From positions 55,073,052 through 55,137,051 of the forward strand of contig OY757939.1 in assembly GCA_963585895.1 (NCBI GenBank): a stretch of 64,000 nucleotides of DNA, written 5' to 3'. Below the pieces are notes generated by a model. That model saw nothing but the letters and a program-made list of their open reading frames with translations, ran no database searches and had not been told where the DNA came from. The position numbers were made by a program, and so were the translations under genes. This document shows, in pieces, positions 52,566 through 63,420 of the stretch (position 1 is the first letter of the stretch; each line of letters begins with the position of its first letter). This DNA is from Sepioteuthis lessoniana (taxonomy: Eukaryota; Mollusca; Cephalopoda; Myopsida; Loliginidae).

Positions 52566-54005
52566 TACTTGATATCATATAACTATGTAATACAAACAGT
52601 TTGCATACAGCTGATATCATATAACTATGTAATACAAACAGTTTTGCATACAGCCGATATCATATAACTATGTAATACAAAGAGTTTTGCATACAGCCGA
52701 TATCATATAACTATGTAATACAAAGAGTTTTGCATACAGCTGATATCATATAACTATGTAATACAAAGAGTTTTGCATACAGCCGATATCATATAACTAT
52801 GTAATACAAACAGTTTTGCATACAGCCAATATCATATAACTATGTAATACAGTTTTGCATACAGCTGATATCATATTAAAAAAGTCGGCGACCATAGTCA
52901 AGGGTGACCTGAAGGCTCCCTTTTCGATAGCTACTACACCAAGGTGTAGGGGAGGGCGCTACTCCTTCCCCTGGATTGCTCTACTTTACCCTTGATCTGT
53001 ACCTTATAATACTGAGTGTTAAGCAAGGAGGCATCAAGTACCATTTTTTGAGTCTTTGGTATGACTTGACCTGTGATTGAACCCCAGTCTCCCGGGCCAT
53101 TGGCAAACAATACAAACAGTTTGCATACAGCTGATATCATATAACTGTAATATAAACAGCTTTGCATACAGCTGATATCATATAACTATGTAATACAAGC
53201 AGTTTGCACACAGCTGATATCATATAACTATGTAATACAAACAGTTTACATACAGCCGATATCATTTAACTATGTAATACAAACAGTTTACATACAGCTG
53301 ATATCATTTAACTATGTAATACAAACAGTTTTGCATACAGCTGATATCATATAACTATGTAATACAAACAGTTTTGCATACTGCTGATATCATATAACTA
53401 TGTAATACAAACAGTTTACATACAGCTGATATTTAACTATGTAATACAAACAGTTTGTATAGAGCTGATATCATATAACTATGTAATACAAGCAGTTTAC
53501 ATACAGCTGATATCATATAACGATGTAATACAAACAGTTTACATACAGCTGATATCATTTAACTATGTAATACAAACAGTTTGTATAGAGCTGATATCAT
53601 ATAACTATGTAATACAAGCAGTTTTGCATACAGCTGATATCATTTAACTATGTAATACAAACAGTTTGCATACAGCTGATATCATATAACTATGTAATAC
53701 AAACAGTTTTGCATACAGCTGATATCATATAACTATGTAATACAAACAGTTTACATACAGCTGATATCATATAACTATGTAATACAAGCAGTTTTGCATA
53801 CAGCTGATATCATATAACTATGTAATACAAACAGTTTACATACAGCTGATATCATTTAACTATGTAATACAAACAGTTTTGCATACAGCTGATATCATTT
53901 AACTATGTAATACAAACAGTTTTGCATACAGCTGATATCATATAACTATGTAATACAAACAGTTTGCATACAGCTGATATCATATAACTATGTAATACAG
54001 TTTGC
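52566..54005. repeat. 42-43-bp satellite array, about 29 copies
   Basis: Unit CTGATATCATATAACTATG then TAATACAAACAGTTTTGCATACAG; variants lose one T, replace CATACAG with CACACAG or GTATAGAG, or shorten the unit. TGATATCA is a palindrome once per unit. A SINE-C at 52883-53111 interrupts it. Confidence 0.95.
52883..53111 (-). mobile_element. SINE-C, 5'-truncated, inside the satellite
   Basis: AAAGTCGGCGACCATAGTCA (3' end) to CTCCCGGGCCATTGGCAAA. No TSD: the satellite unit is missing about 8 bases (AACTATGT) across the insertion, so it joined with a small target deletion. Confidence 0.85.
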
Positions 54006-54009
54006 ACAC

Positions 54010-54170
54010 AGTTAAATGCTTTTAAATATTTGTATCAAATATTAATAAATTTATGTACAATTGTTTTGTTTCTAGTAACAATTCCCCACTACCACCACCA
54101 CCACTATTAATGATGATAATTTGTTTGCATTGTTATATGATTTCAAGTATTCCTATCTAATACTAATAAT
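54010..54170. other. Degenerate subrepeats and (ACC)n
   Basis: CCACTACCACCACCACCACT at 54087 and one subrepeat of composite type. Confidence 0.5.
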
Positions 54171-54300
54171 TTCCAAAAAAGATCCCATTAGTTCTATAAA
54201 TGGGACCCTAAAACATACTACCAATCTGACTTAGTGTGGATCTGAGAATAATGACAATGAAGTAGTAGCTCCACACTCATCAGAGTCTCACCACTTTATC
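54171..54300 (-). repeat. Composite retroposon, head fragment
   Basis: AATGGGACCCTAAAACATAC, GGATCTGAGAATAATGACAA, CATCAGAGTCTCACC. Confidence 0.5.
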
Positions 54301-54477
54301 CTCATCATGGTTTTTATAATCCCAACTATATGTTACCTTTATAAATTTGATTTAAATAGAATATCCAGTTACTATTGTATTTTTGGTTTTATAAAGTTTT
54401 CTTTGTATCAAATTTGGTCTAAGTTATTAACTTAAATTTAAAACTTCAGATTTTGTTGTAAATATACTAAAATTTCC

Positions 54478-54560
54478 CAAGTCACCCTGTAAGAATCAAA
54501 TTCACTAGTAATGGTCTGCTAGTGAAGCTTGCTAGCAATCATGCCATATAAGATGCCTCA
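54478..54560 (-). repeat. SINE-D, head fragment
   Basis: AGAATCAAATTCACTAGTAA, TGCTAGCAATCATGCC: reverse complement of the B-box and A-box regions. Before it, 54300-54477 is unassigned. Confidence 0.45.
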
Positions 54561-54561
54561 T

Positions 54562-54990
54562 CATTATCATTGCCAAAGAGTTCCCTGACTCTCTCACCAT
54601 CTGTCCCTATTATCCATTGCTCCTGGTAGGTCTTCTAGACTTCATCTAGTGTCCACACAAAGCTGAGGTGTGTAAGTCCTTGTTGGTCAGCCAACACTGG
54701 TGTGTCCGTGAGTAGGAGTCTATAAGAGAATGTCGCTTATGAGCTCTTCCATACTTCACCACCAGTGCCCAGAATATCTTGTTTGTCTATCTTGGATGGT
54801 TTATGAGATGGGAGGTAAGTGGCTGTATAGCATCTGTTTTCTTATGTGCTTCTTTCTGGATTTGTTCAAAATAGCACATAGCCTTCTTGTATTTTTCACA
54901 TCTAGCTTTTTCTCTATGCGTTCTAGTAGTCAAGGTGGTGCATTCATATAGTAGTACCAACACAACCACGGCTTTGAAAAAATGCAATCT
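54562..54990 (-). mobile_element. RTE-like LINE 3' end, diverged
   Basis: Reverse strand keeps VLVLLYECTTLTTRT (about 54960), RCEKYKKAMC, and ATYLPSHKPSKIDKQDILG-like residues, then the end near TCATTATCATTGCC. Confidence 0.65.
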
Positions 54991-54999
54991 TATTAGTAG

Positions 55000-55800
55000 A
55001 CAATAACATCTGATGCAATATTAGGAATGACATTTAGAATTTTCTCCCTCCTCCATCCCAATCAAATAGAATAAATAGCTCTTCATTCTGTCATGTGTGT
55101 GTCTCTTTTAAACAGGAAATGATTCTCCACTCCTGCACTAGCCTTTGATCTTTTCAATTCCTCCAGGACACCAGTGTCCGAGTCGAATTTCAAATATACT
55201 CAAAACATAACTTTGTGTATCCAAAAGGTTTTTTTTTTTTTTTTTTTTTTTTAAACTTATAGTGAAAGGGTTTAAATATGGAGTTTATCTGTAAAAGGCT
55301 AGCAATATAAGATTTTTTTTTTTTTTTTATTGCTAAACAATTTCAATCTAACTTGCTGTGAAAGGTTAAGATGACAAGTGTTTACAGTTGGAAACAATGT
55401 CGAAATTGTTATCAAGGAGATGAGCAAGCACCTCATCCAAAAGTCTAAAAGAGTATATTCCTTGAGATTGAAAATTGTCCTTGACAAAGAACAAATGTAG
55501 GAGCCATTTCTCAGTCTGGTGATGTCAGATTCTTTTCATTACACAAAATAAATGAATTGGCAAGATTTCAAAATAAACAAACAAATAAAAAAACCAAAAA
55601 AACCAACAACCTTTAAACCAAATTTTATTTTAAGATAATTTTTAGCAAACGGTTAAAAAGGATGAATAGCCGAGCTGGTTCCATCTTGAAAGAATTAATG
55701 GGTGACATCTGATGCAATGTTAGGTATGACATTTAGATTTTTTTCTCTTTTTTATCTCCATCCTAATCAAATAAAATAAATGGCTCTTCACACTGTAATC
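55000..55800. repeat. Direct repeat of about 97 bp, 700 bp apart
   Basis: ACATCTGATGCAATATTAGG...AAATAGCTCTTC at 55007-55090 recurs at 55706-55790. Between them are T runs (55230-55252, 55313-55329) and no gene. Confidence 0.65.
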
Positions 55801-56299
55801 AAAAACATAACATGAATAGGTATTACAAGTGATTTGTCTGGCAAAAAGTACTTTAACCTTTTAAAATGCTTAAAACTAGATTGACCTACCAGAAACTAAA
55901 ATTTTAAAGAGTGAGAGGGGAGAAGAAAAACAGCAAAGAATGGTAAAATTTTAGATTTGTACTAGATGAACTCACTAGGTTCCCATAGAACAGCGGTCTA
56001 TAATTATATTTATGTAAGGAGGTACTCAGGAAGGATTCCTTTTAGCATTTCATAGTTAAGTTATCCATGATGATTTTTATGCTCCTATTTAGGAAGGGGT
56101 GAAGGATTCTAATTAGCACTTCATAGTTATATTGAGAATTTGAATGATTTAAAGAAAAAAGTGTTCAGCACAAATCTAGATGCCCCCAAATTATCATCCA
56201 ATTGGACAGGAAATTGCTTTATTCTCTATAACCATTTTTATTATTTTGCTCTAATGTAAATCTTATGTATTTTTTGTGGGATTACCTACAAACATATAC
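55801..56299. other. No recognisable feature
   Basis: Contains a small duplication (GATTC-TTTTAGCATTTCATAGTTA at about 56035 and ATTAGCACTTCATAGTTAT at 56112). Confidence 0.45.
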
Positions 56300-56695
56300 A
56301 GTATCACAAATAAATAAGCACACCTCCCTACAATTTTTTTTATGAAAAGTTTTTCTTCTAAACCAAAAAATACCTGGATTTTATTATTTCTAGTGGAATA
56401 TTATACAATCAAAATGAATATTATTGTATATTATTTATCACCAAACTCTACAGCATTGAAACTCTGTCATCAAAAATAAGTACACCTAAATATATACCTA
56501 CACAATTACATTTTTGGTTATTTAGGTGTTATAATTTTACTTTTGGTTACAGTTTTAATATTGTAGTGTTTGATATTAAATGATATAATATTATCCTCTA
56601 AATGGAATAATGTTCTACTAGAAATAGAATCCTGGTAACTTTAATTTAGAAGAAAATTAACTTTTTATAAAGAACTAGTTAGGTATGTATCTATA
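56300..56695. mobile_element. Large foldback element, arms about 150 bp or more
   Basis: Left CTTCTAAACCAAAAAATACC, CTGGATTTTATTATTTCTAG and CTACAGCATTGAAACTC are mirrored in reverse complement by CTAGAAATAGAATCCTGG and TTTAATTTAGAAGAAAATTA on the right. A related arm is at 51560-51640. Confidence 0.6.
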
Positions 56696-56794
56696 TATGG
56701 ATAAAAAATATATATTTGGTTACAGTTTCAGCGTTGTAGAGGAGTAGTCCCTGTGGCATAATAGTACTCTGAGAGTATCAGGCGAGCTTGGTAT

Positions 56795-57205
56795 CTCAGT
56801 CCACTATAGTTTGTCACATGCTGGACTGTGATATCGTGGTAAGAGAGTTCAAACTCCTGTCACACTATTATACTCACTTTTAGAATAATACCATTGGGAA
56901 AGATATGAACTTCCTTACCCCACCAGCTATTAATTAGATGGAATCACTGTTGTTAGATATAAAGAATTGAGACTACAACACTCAGTATACGGAGAGACGC
57001 CCTTTTTATTAGTCCTCATTCCCCAATCACATAAACAAGTATGGCTGTCGCTTCTCTTCCGGTCCCAGCAAAACACTCCTTTTTTCTCGAGAGTATCAGG
57101 GGAGGTAACTTTCATGATTTAACAACTATTGTCCTTCTACAAGGATGGCTTTGGCATTAGATAACCTGTAAAGGTTGACATGCTATTAAATAAAGAAACC
57201 AAACC
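56795..57205 (+). mobile_element. SINE-B split by a 174-bp LTR
   Basis: AGTTTGTCACATGCTGGACT, GAGAGTTCAAACTCCTGTCA, body to ATTAGATGGAATCACTGT; resumes with ATTGTCCTTCTACAAGGATG and the hairpin tail GGCATTAGATAACCTG...GTTGACATGC. Confidence 0.8.
56951..57124 (-). mobile_element. 174-bp solo LTR (TRIM-like)
   Basis: Reverse strand TGTTAAATCATGAAAGTTAC to TTCTTTATATCTAACA (TG...CA). Flanks ACTGT (56946-56950) and ACTAT (57125-57129) match at 4 of 5. Contains AATAAA on the reverse strand (at about 57013). About 80% identical to the element at 49240. Confidence 0.75.
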
Positions 57206-57254
57206 AATGTTATAGAGTTTAGTAATAATTAACACTTAATTATATCCATTTTAA

Positions 57255-57477
57255 CAATGACCCAGGAGACTGGGGTTCAATCTCAGGTTGAGTCATACTA
57301 AAGACTCAAAAAATGGTACTTAATGCCTCCTTGCTTAACACTCAGCATTATAAGGTATGGATCAAGGGTAAAGTGGGGCAATCCTGGAAAAGGAGCGCCC
57401 TCCTCCACACCTTGGTGTAGTAGCTATCGAAAAGGGAGCCTTCAGGTCCCCCCCGACTACGGTTGCCAACTGTAATT
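57255..57477 (+). mobile_element. SINE-C, 5'-truncated
   Basis: AATGACCCAGGAGACTGGGG, B box GTTCAATCTCAGG, GGATCAAGGGTAAAGTGGGG, end CGGTTGCCAACTGTAATT. Confidence 0.8.
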
Positions 57478-58002
57478 CATATCAATTTTTGAATATTCTA
57501 GATTGAGTCAAAAGTTTTGCAATATTTTGATAACATGTGGTACAATTCAGTAGCTTTGTATACTTTTGCTAATATTATGAAGATGACAAACAACACTGGT
57601 CTGAAATATCAAGCTTGCTTGATATTCACTGACTACTACTCACTGGATTTGCCTCTATAGCTGCATGCACAGCTTCAGAATCCAGTTTTAGGCCTATCCA
57701 ATATGTTTTGTTCTGGGATGGTGATTATGGCTATTTTTTACTTCAAGACAAAGATAACAGTGTTTTGACATGTTGTAAGCTTGTGCAACTTTTATTTACT
57801 TAGCATATATACCCAAGTATCATCTGATACTATCTTGGACTATTTGACATTTTCAGCTGAAAATCGTAGGCGTACCAGCCAGCTTAGCCTTGGTCAACTA
57901 TTTACACACATCAAGTTTGTATCTCATGTATGGTGTGACCCCCTAATATTAGGATAAAATTTTGATCTCAGAAAGTCATATGATACACATATGTATGTGT
58001 GG

Positions 58003-58012
<10 letters not shown>
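57478..58012. other. No recognisable feature
   Basis: Single-copy-looking sequence; a short inverted repeat AATATCAAGCTTGCTTGATATT at 57606-57627 is the only structure. Confidence 0.5.
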
Positions 58013-58048
<36 letters not shown>

Positions 58049-58130
58049 TTAAAGAAAAAACCAAAGACCGGTTATTTTAGGATTATAAATTTATTTCCAT
58101 CCTGTTTTTCATTTCTGGTGTGAACCAAAA
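58013..58130. repeat. (TA)n plus half of the E-associated MITE
   Basis: TA repeat to 58046, then CTTTAAAGAAAAAACCAAAG, ACCGGTTATTTTAGGATTAT, AAATTTATTTCCATCCTG without a right arm. Confidence 0.7.
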
Positions 58131-58470
58131 ACACGAAGAAAAATATAACAGGACTTCTTCAGATCCAATGGATAAATAAAACAGAATAGACACAGGGGAG
58201 ATTTAAAGAGTTACCTCCTCGTTTTATTGAATTTCCGTTTTTTTATTTACTTATTTATTTTATTTTCAAAATTCCTCCGTCAGTTATAATTACGGTAATT
58301 TAACTTTTGTATTTATTTTATTTTATTTATTTTCTTTTCCTGTTAAGTTCGATAATTAACTTTTAAGGGAAATATTAATGCTTACATTACTTTCAATACT
58401 ATTTATTTAGCTACCTATTTTTTCCTTGTGTGTATATTCGATACGTTTTTTGTCTGGTTTCACTCGAAAA

Positions 58471-58473
<3 letters not shown>
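58131..58473. other. No recognisable feature
   Basis: AT-rich stretch between E-repeat pieces; a TTTATTTTATTTTATTTATT tract at 58310. Confidence 0.45.

Positions 58474-58505
<32 letters not shown>
58474..58505. repeat. (TA)n microsatellite
   Basis: Precedes E-repeat copy 3. Confidence 0.9.
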
Positions 58506-58506
<1 letters not shown>

Positions 58507-58624
58507 ATTATTCGGTCCAGTTAAACCAGAGTTGGAAGTAATTCCATCAGGACAAGAAAATCATTCAAAACCTGAACATTTAAATTTTCCTGGTAAAGAG
58601 CTCAATGTAATTAGTATTACAGAG

Positions 58625-58630
<6 letters not shown>
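58506..58630 (+). repeat. E-repeat core, copy 3
   Basis: Open frame of about 40 codons (VLFGPVKPELEVIPSGQ, PEHLNFPGKELNVI, ITEQY) continuous with flanking TA translation. Ends directly in (TA)n at 58629-58675. Confidence 0.65.

Positions 58631-58675
<45 letters not shown>
58631..58675. repeat. (TA)n microsatellite
   Basis: About 23 TA units. Confidence 0.95.
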
Positions 58676-58680
<5 letters not shown>

Positions 58681-59146
58681 TGGAAAGAAGTTTAACAGAC
58701 CTGGAAAAAAAAGGAAGACAGTATAGGAAATTGGATTGACACCTTTCACTATGGGAATACCTCTTTCAGAACTTTATACATCTTTTACTGAACTAGTGTA
58801 TATGACTTTTTCACTTAGTACCTGATCTGGGATTGAACTTACAACCACCACGGTACTAGATGCACTATAAACAATGTTTATAACTGCTACATCATTGTCC
58901 CATAGGACAATTTAATGGTGGTAACTTGAGGCCTAAAACTTAATTTTCTTCTGTCAGCCTCTGAACTAGAATGTATGTTGTGACATCGATTAGTCAAAAT
59001 TATTGAGAAAGTTGACTTGTCAAGCCAACGATTCGTGGGAAAGCTGTCAAGTTCTGTTCCTCTCTGCTGTCACATGTTATATGAAATATACTTGAAAACT
59101 TCACATAGTGTTATAGTTAGTTAGTTAGCTAGCTAGATTAGAAAAC
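58676..59146. other. Mostly unassigned; possible tRNA-like SINE on the minus strand
   Basis: 58800-58915 in reverse complement reads GATGTAGCAGTTATAAACAT and AAGTTCAATCCCAGATCAGG, an A/B-box-like pair at tRNA spacing, without a recognised tail. Confidence 0.3.
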
Positions 59147-59345
59147 TATTATTAGTGAGTTAGTTTCTCACTGGGTGCTCTATACTTCTGGCTTTGTACT
59201 ACAATTAAGTTAAGCTTAGTAAATAACTATTAGGGCACCTTATGTGGTGTAAGGATTAGCAGTTCATTATTAGTGAGTTAGTTTCTCACTGTGTACCCCA
59301 TAGTTCTAGCTTTGTGCCACAATTAAGCTAAGCTTAGTAAATAAC
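59147..59345 (+). repeat. SINE-D, two tandem copies
   Basis: ATTATTAGTGAGTTAGTTTC appears at 59148 and 59266, each followed by ACAATTAAG(T/C)TAAGCTTAG. The second copy has a head (GTGGTGTAAGGATTAGCAG). Confidence 0.7.
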
Positions 59346-59349
59346 AAAC

Positions 59350-59610
59350 CGGGCCAGTGGCCTATTGAGTAGAGTGTTTGCCGATGATCTGGTAGACCAG
59401 GGTTCAATCCCAGGTTGACTCATACCAAAGACTCAAAAAATGGTACTTGATATCGCCTTGCTTAACACTCAGCATTAGAAAGTAGAGATCAAGGGTAAAA
59501 TGCAGCAATGCAGGGAATGGAGTAGCGCCCTCCCCTGCACCTCAGTGTAGTAGCTATTAAAAAGGGAGCCTTTAGGTCACCCTCGACTAAGGTCACCAAC
59601 TTTACTTACT
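59350..59610 (+). mobile_element. SINE-C, near full length
   Basis: GCCAGTGGCCTATTGAGTAG (A-box region), GGTTCAATCCCAGG (B box), body, end CACCAACTTTACTTAC. Confidence 0.85.
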
Positions 59611-59890
59611 TTAATTAGTAAATAACTATATAAAATATACTTGTAAGAAGTTTTAGTCTACAACACTTAATGAAAGCAACACTAAATTACTATTCTTAAA
59701 TATCCATTTGGCTTCGTCATCATATTTCTGAACAGTTAGAACCTGTTAACTTGATTAATTGTGGCACGTGTCGGGTGGTTAAATAGAAGTATTTAATTAT
59801 TTACTATACTTGAAAGCATTTAATTGTTTGTAGAAAAATAATTAATATTAAATTGAATTATGAGTGTAAGATAGCAATACTTGAAAGCAT
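59608..59890. repeat. 280-bp block duplicated at 7885
   Basis: Near-identical partner of 7885-8165 (TATAAAATATACTTGTAAGA, GGTTAAATAGAAGTATTTAA). Divergence about 2%. Confidence 0.8.
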
Positions 59891-59963
59891 TTAATTGTCT
59901 GCAAGCAAATCAACTCTCTCATTTAAAAATTATATTACCTACAAACTATTCACTTGCAAATCA

Positions 59964-59964
<1 letters not shown>

Positions 59965-60017
<53 letters not shown>

Positions 60018-60018
60018 A
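59965..60018. repeat. (AC)n(AT)n microsatellite
   Basis: About 16 AC then 11 AT units. A second short TA tract is at 60080-60098. Confidence 0.95.
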
Positions 60019-60099
60019 ATATTCTCTGCCAAAATAAATTTATGACGACTTAACTGAGTTTGAGTCTCCATCAAATTGTACTATATATATATATATAAT

Positions 60100-60165
60100 C
60101 AGGATTTGACATTAAAAAATAACCCACAGGGGGTTGATATGCTATAAAACACAACCAAACCAAAA
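60100..60165 (+). repeat. Orphan hairpin tail with extended stem
   Basis: GGATTTGACATT, AATAACCCACAGGGGGTTGA, TATGCTATAAAACACAACC. Here the inner stem is AACCC/GGGTT. Confidence 0.6.
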
Positions 60166-60329
60166 ACTCTAAGATAGAGAATTATCTCAAAGATTTAAAC
60201 AAATTAAAGCAATCCTTACCAGTTATATTTAATGAAAAATGGGCAACGGTGTAGTCACTGTCTAAACATTCATTTTTTTTTTTTTTTGTGTAGAGATTCC
60301 AGCAAAATGATTGTCTTGTCAACTGCATT

Positions 60330-60740
60330 CTCTTCAGAAGGGTAAGCCCTATGCCAGGGTCCCATCTAAGGGTCACATAGATCTGTTTAAGAATTATCAG
60401 TATTAGATAGAAATACTTGAAACCATATAACACTGTTCAAATTACTTGCATTAAGAATAGTTTCTTGAATCTACAATTGCTTATAAAGGATTATTATTAT
60501 TAGTTTTTTGAAACCCTGTAATTTCTTGAAAAATAAAAAAACCTACTTTGGCATCAAATAACCCAACAAGGATGGTGAAGTGATGTAATACCAATCACAC
60601 ATGTAATTGCTTATAAAAAGAGATTGATTTTGGCATTAAATAACCCAACAAGGGTTGAAGTACTGTTATATCAATAATACATGTAATTGCTTATAAAAAT
60701 AGACTGACTTTGGTATGTCACCCCCAACAATGTAAAACGA
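60330..60740 (+). mobile_element. Composite retroposon, head-truncated, with three tandem tails
   Basis: GGGTAAGCCCTATGCCAGGG, GATAGAAATACTTGAAACCA, then tails starting at 60548, 60630 and 60708 (TTGGCATCAAATAACCCAAC, TTGGCATTAAATAACCCAAC and a shortened one). Confidence 0.6.
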
Positions 60741-60960
60741 ACCAGCCAACTACCTAACATCTATTAAACTAGTTCTTCCTCGTTCCAACTTAGCAAGATT
60801 TTATGCATATGCTGGAATAAATAATCATAAAACACAGGTAAATATGAGAATCCATCTGTTAAACGAAACTTTAAGATTTATAAAATAATAATGAAATGGT
60901 ATCATCCATCACATTAAAAATTTTTTCATCTTCTCTTTTAAAAATACAGTCCTATACTAA
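60741..60960. other. No recognisable feature
   Basis: Unassigned AT-rich sequence. Confidence 0.5.
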
Positions 60961-60967
60961 GCTTTTG

Positions 60968-61130
60968 TTTGCCCTGTCAGCTGGGACTGTAGAATACAGC
61001 GACTGCTTCTCTGCAGAGGAGTAAGACCTCTCTCCAACAAGTTTCCTGTTTGTTTGAAATAGAACTGTTAATATGTATAGAAATAGATTTGGCATTAATA
61101 ACTTATAATAGTTGATGTGCTATAAAATCA
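60968..61130 (+). repeat. Composite retroposon, internally deleted
   Basis: TTGCCCTGTCAGCTGGGACT head to CCAACAAGTTTCCTG, then directly a subrepeat and tail (TTGGCATTAATAACTTAT, GTTGATGTGC). Confidence 0.7.
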
Positions 61131-61500
61131 AACCAAACTTAGCTTTTGTCTTAGTTTGGGCGAAGACCAGAAATATGAAATGCCCAGTGAGAATTAAACT
61201 CATTATCAGTGGTCTACTAGCTAGCTTGCTATGACATTATTATTACATCCCAGAAATTAAATATAACTTAGGTTTGGTACAAAGTCACAAGAGTAGAGTA
61301 TCCAATGAGGATCAAACTACTTAGAAATTGATCAGTGAGATTAACTTGCTAATAATTAAACTACAATGATTTACCTTGAAAAAAAAATGAATCATCGGTT
61401 AGATTCAGCACAAGGTTATAAGTATAGTAAATCTAGAGGTAAAACTTACTACTCATTAAAAATTAGTCTGTAAGACAAGCTTGGTAATCCTGAGAAGGTA
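61131..61500 (-). repeat. Three SINE-D copies in tandem orientation
   Basis: AACTTAGCTTTTGTC...GTGAGAATTAAACTC (61136-61240), AACTTAGGTTTGGTACAAAG...AGGATCAAACT (61265-61370) and TTAGATTCAGCACAAGG...GGTAAAACTTACTACT (61395-61495), all reverse complement and strongly diverged. Confidence 0.5.
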
Positions 61501-61784
61501 CCTACCTCTTTCTCTCTCTATTTATATATAATTTCTTTTTTTTTTTGCTGGTCCTATGGGAGAAAAAAAGAATTTTAAAATGAATAGGTCTGCAAATGAA
61601 TGTGAATGTGGTACTTTAGGATTTTATTTCATATAAGAATGCTCATCATATGTTTTGGACATCATGGTCCTCCATAAGAGACTAATAACGTATTTGTTTT
61701 GATTAAGGTGTGATTGTTTTTAATTCAAATTTAATTGTCTAATTTTTTTCATATTAACAAGTATATACTCTGTGTGTATACATT

Positions 61785-61790
<6 letters not shown>
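61501..61790. other. No recognisable feature
   Basis: Unassigned. Confidence 0.5.

Positions 61791-61815
<25 letters not shown>
61791..61815. repeat. (TA)n microsatellite
   Basis: Short TA tract. Confidence 0.9.
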
Positions 61816-61851
61816 GCTGTGTCACTTGTACATTGTTCATTACTTCTCTCA

Positions 61852-62880
61852 AGGTTGGTGCCCAGTTGGCTGGGGCTGTAGAATACACCAGTTGCAACTC
61901 TGCAAAGGAGTAAGACCCCCACTGCAACTGTTGCATATTGACCCCAGCCGATCTGTCAAAATAGGAAATGCACCTATGTAAATAACAGGTGCATCCAGTC
62001 AAAGTATCAAGGGGATAACCTTGACTGTCGACAGGTTGAATTATGGCCATAAGAGTGGGGGTCAATATGTTGCAGTTCTGTTTGGTCTCCAACTCCCTCT
62101 CACGCACAACCCTTTCAATAAAGTGAGAGGTATATTTTTCTAAAGACCTGTGTCCACTCGTCATCATTGCGTCGTTATGATTCTGCATGCATATGTATTA
62201 TGTGGCTATACAACACAACGAGTGTTCTGGATATGACACTAAACAATCTGATGGTGAGGCTCCTGTAATGCTGAAGGTTTGGGGAATGCAGAGTACCTAT
62301 TCATTGCCATCACTTCCTGGTCCACTCTGGCCTGGAGTGGTAGCACCAGATAGTGTCCTGTCTATGGGTCAAATGGGACTAAACTGTGTACTTATGCTAA
62401 ACTGAATCAAGAATAGAACTGTTTTTACATTTATCTATATGTAAACAAAAAACTGTACTTAAGCTAAACTGAATTGTTTGAAGTAGAACTGTTTTTACAT
62501 GTGTGTGTAAACAAATGACTGATGTTTAATTGAGTTGTTAGTGATACATAATAATATTTGAAACCATTTAATTTTGATATGCTAAACTGAACTGTTTGAA
62601 ATAGAACTGACATTTAAACTGTACTTGTGCAAAACAGAATTATTTGAAATAGAACTGTTTTTACATTTAACTGTGTAAACAGACTATCCTTATGCTGAAA
62701 TGAATTGTTTGAAATTAAATAAAACCATTTAACTCTGTACAAAAAATAAGCTCAGGCTTGTTTGAGAATGTTACCGAAAAAATGTATTTAGAAAACATAT
62801 ATTCAATTTATGTATAAAAAGGATTTGGCATTCAATAACCTACAATGGTTGATATGCCATAAAACCAAACCAAACCAAAT
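61852..62880 (+). mobile_element. Composite retroposon interrupted by solo LTR L4
   Basis: Head GGTGCCCAGTTGGCTGGGGC at 61856, split after GACCCCCACTGCAAC, resumes with CAACGAGTGTTCTGGATATG; subrepeats 62370-62760; tail at 62822 runs into the tail array. Confidence 0.85.
61929..62215 (+). mobile_element. Solo LTR L4 (287 bp), 4-bp TSD
   Basis: TGTTGCATATTGACCCCAGC to GTGGCTATACAACA; CAAC at 61925-61928 and 62216-62219. Related to L1 over both ends (GGTCAATATGTTGCAGT, AATAAAGTGAGAGGTATATT) but lacks about 200 bp containing the L1 TATA region. Confidence 0.85.
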
Positions 62881-63420
62881 CATATATATTTAATATATAT
62901 GTATAAAAAGGATTTGGCATTCAATAACCTACAAAGGTTGATATGCCATCAAACCAAACCAAATCATATATATTTAATATATAAGTATAAAAAGGATTTG
63001 GCAATCAATAACCTACAATGGTTGATATGCCATAAAACCCAACCCAACCAAACCAAATCATATATATTTAATATATAAGTATAAAAAGGATTTGGCATTC
63101 AATAACCTACAATGGTTGATATGCCATAAAACCCAACCAAACCAAATCATATATATCTAATATATAAGTATAAAAAGGATTTGGCATTCAATAACCTACA
63201 ATGGTTGATATGCCATAGAACCCAACCCAACCAAACCAAATCATATATATTTAATATATAAGTATAAAAAGGATTTGGCATTCAATAACCTACAATGGTT
63301 GATATGCCATAAAACCCAACCCAACCAAACCAAATCATATATATTTAATATATAAGTATAAAAAGGATTTGCATTCAATAACCTACAATGGTTGATATGC
63401 CATAAAACCAAACCCATGAA
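62818..63420 (+). repeat. Tandem array of the hairpin tail, about 7 units
   Basis: GGATTTGGCATTCAATAACC...GGTTGATATGCC recurs every 86-94 bp (62820, 62911, 62995, 63087 and so on), alternating with ATATATATTTAATATATAAG. Unit-to-unit identity is about 95%, higher than the identity between dispersed tails. Confidence 0.9.

Noticed and set aside
52566..54005. CRISPR-like repeat array
   Set aside because: Repeats are contiguous with no unique spacers, in a eukaryotic setting; it is a satellite.
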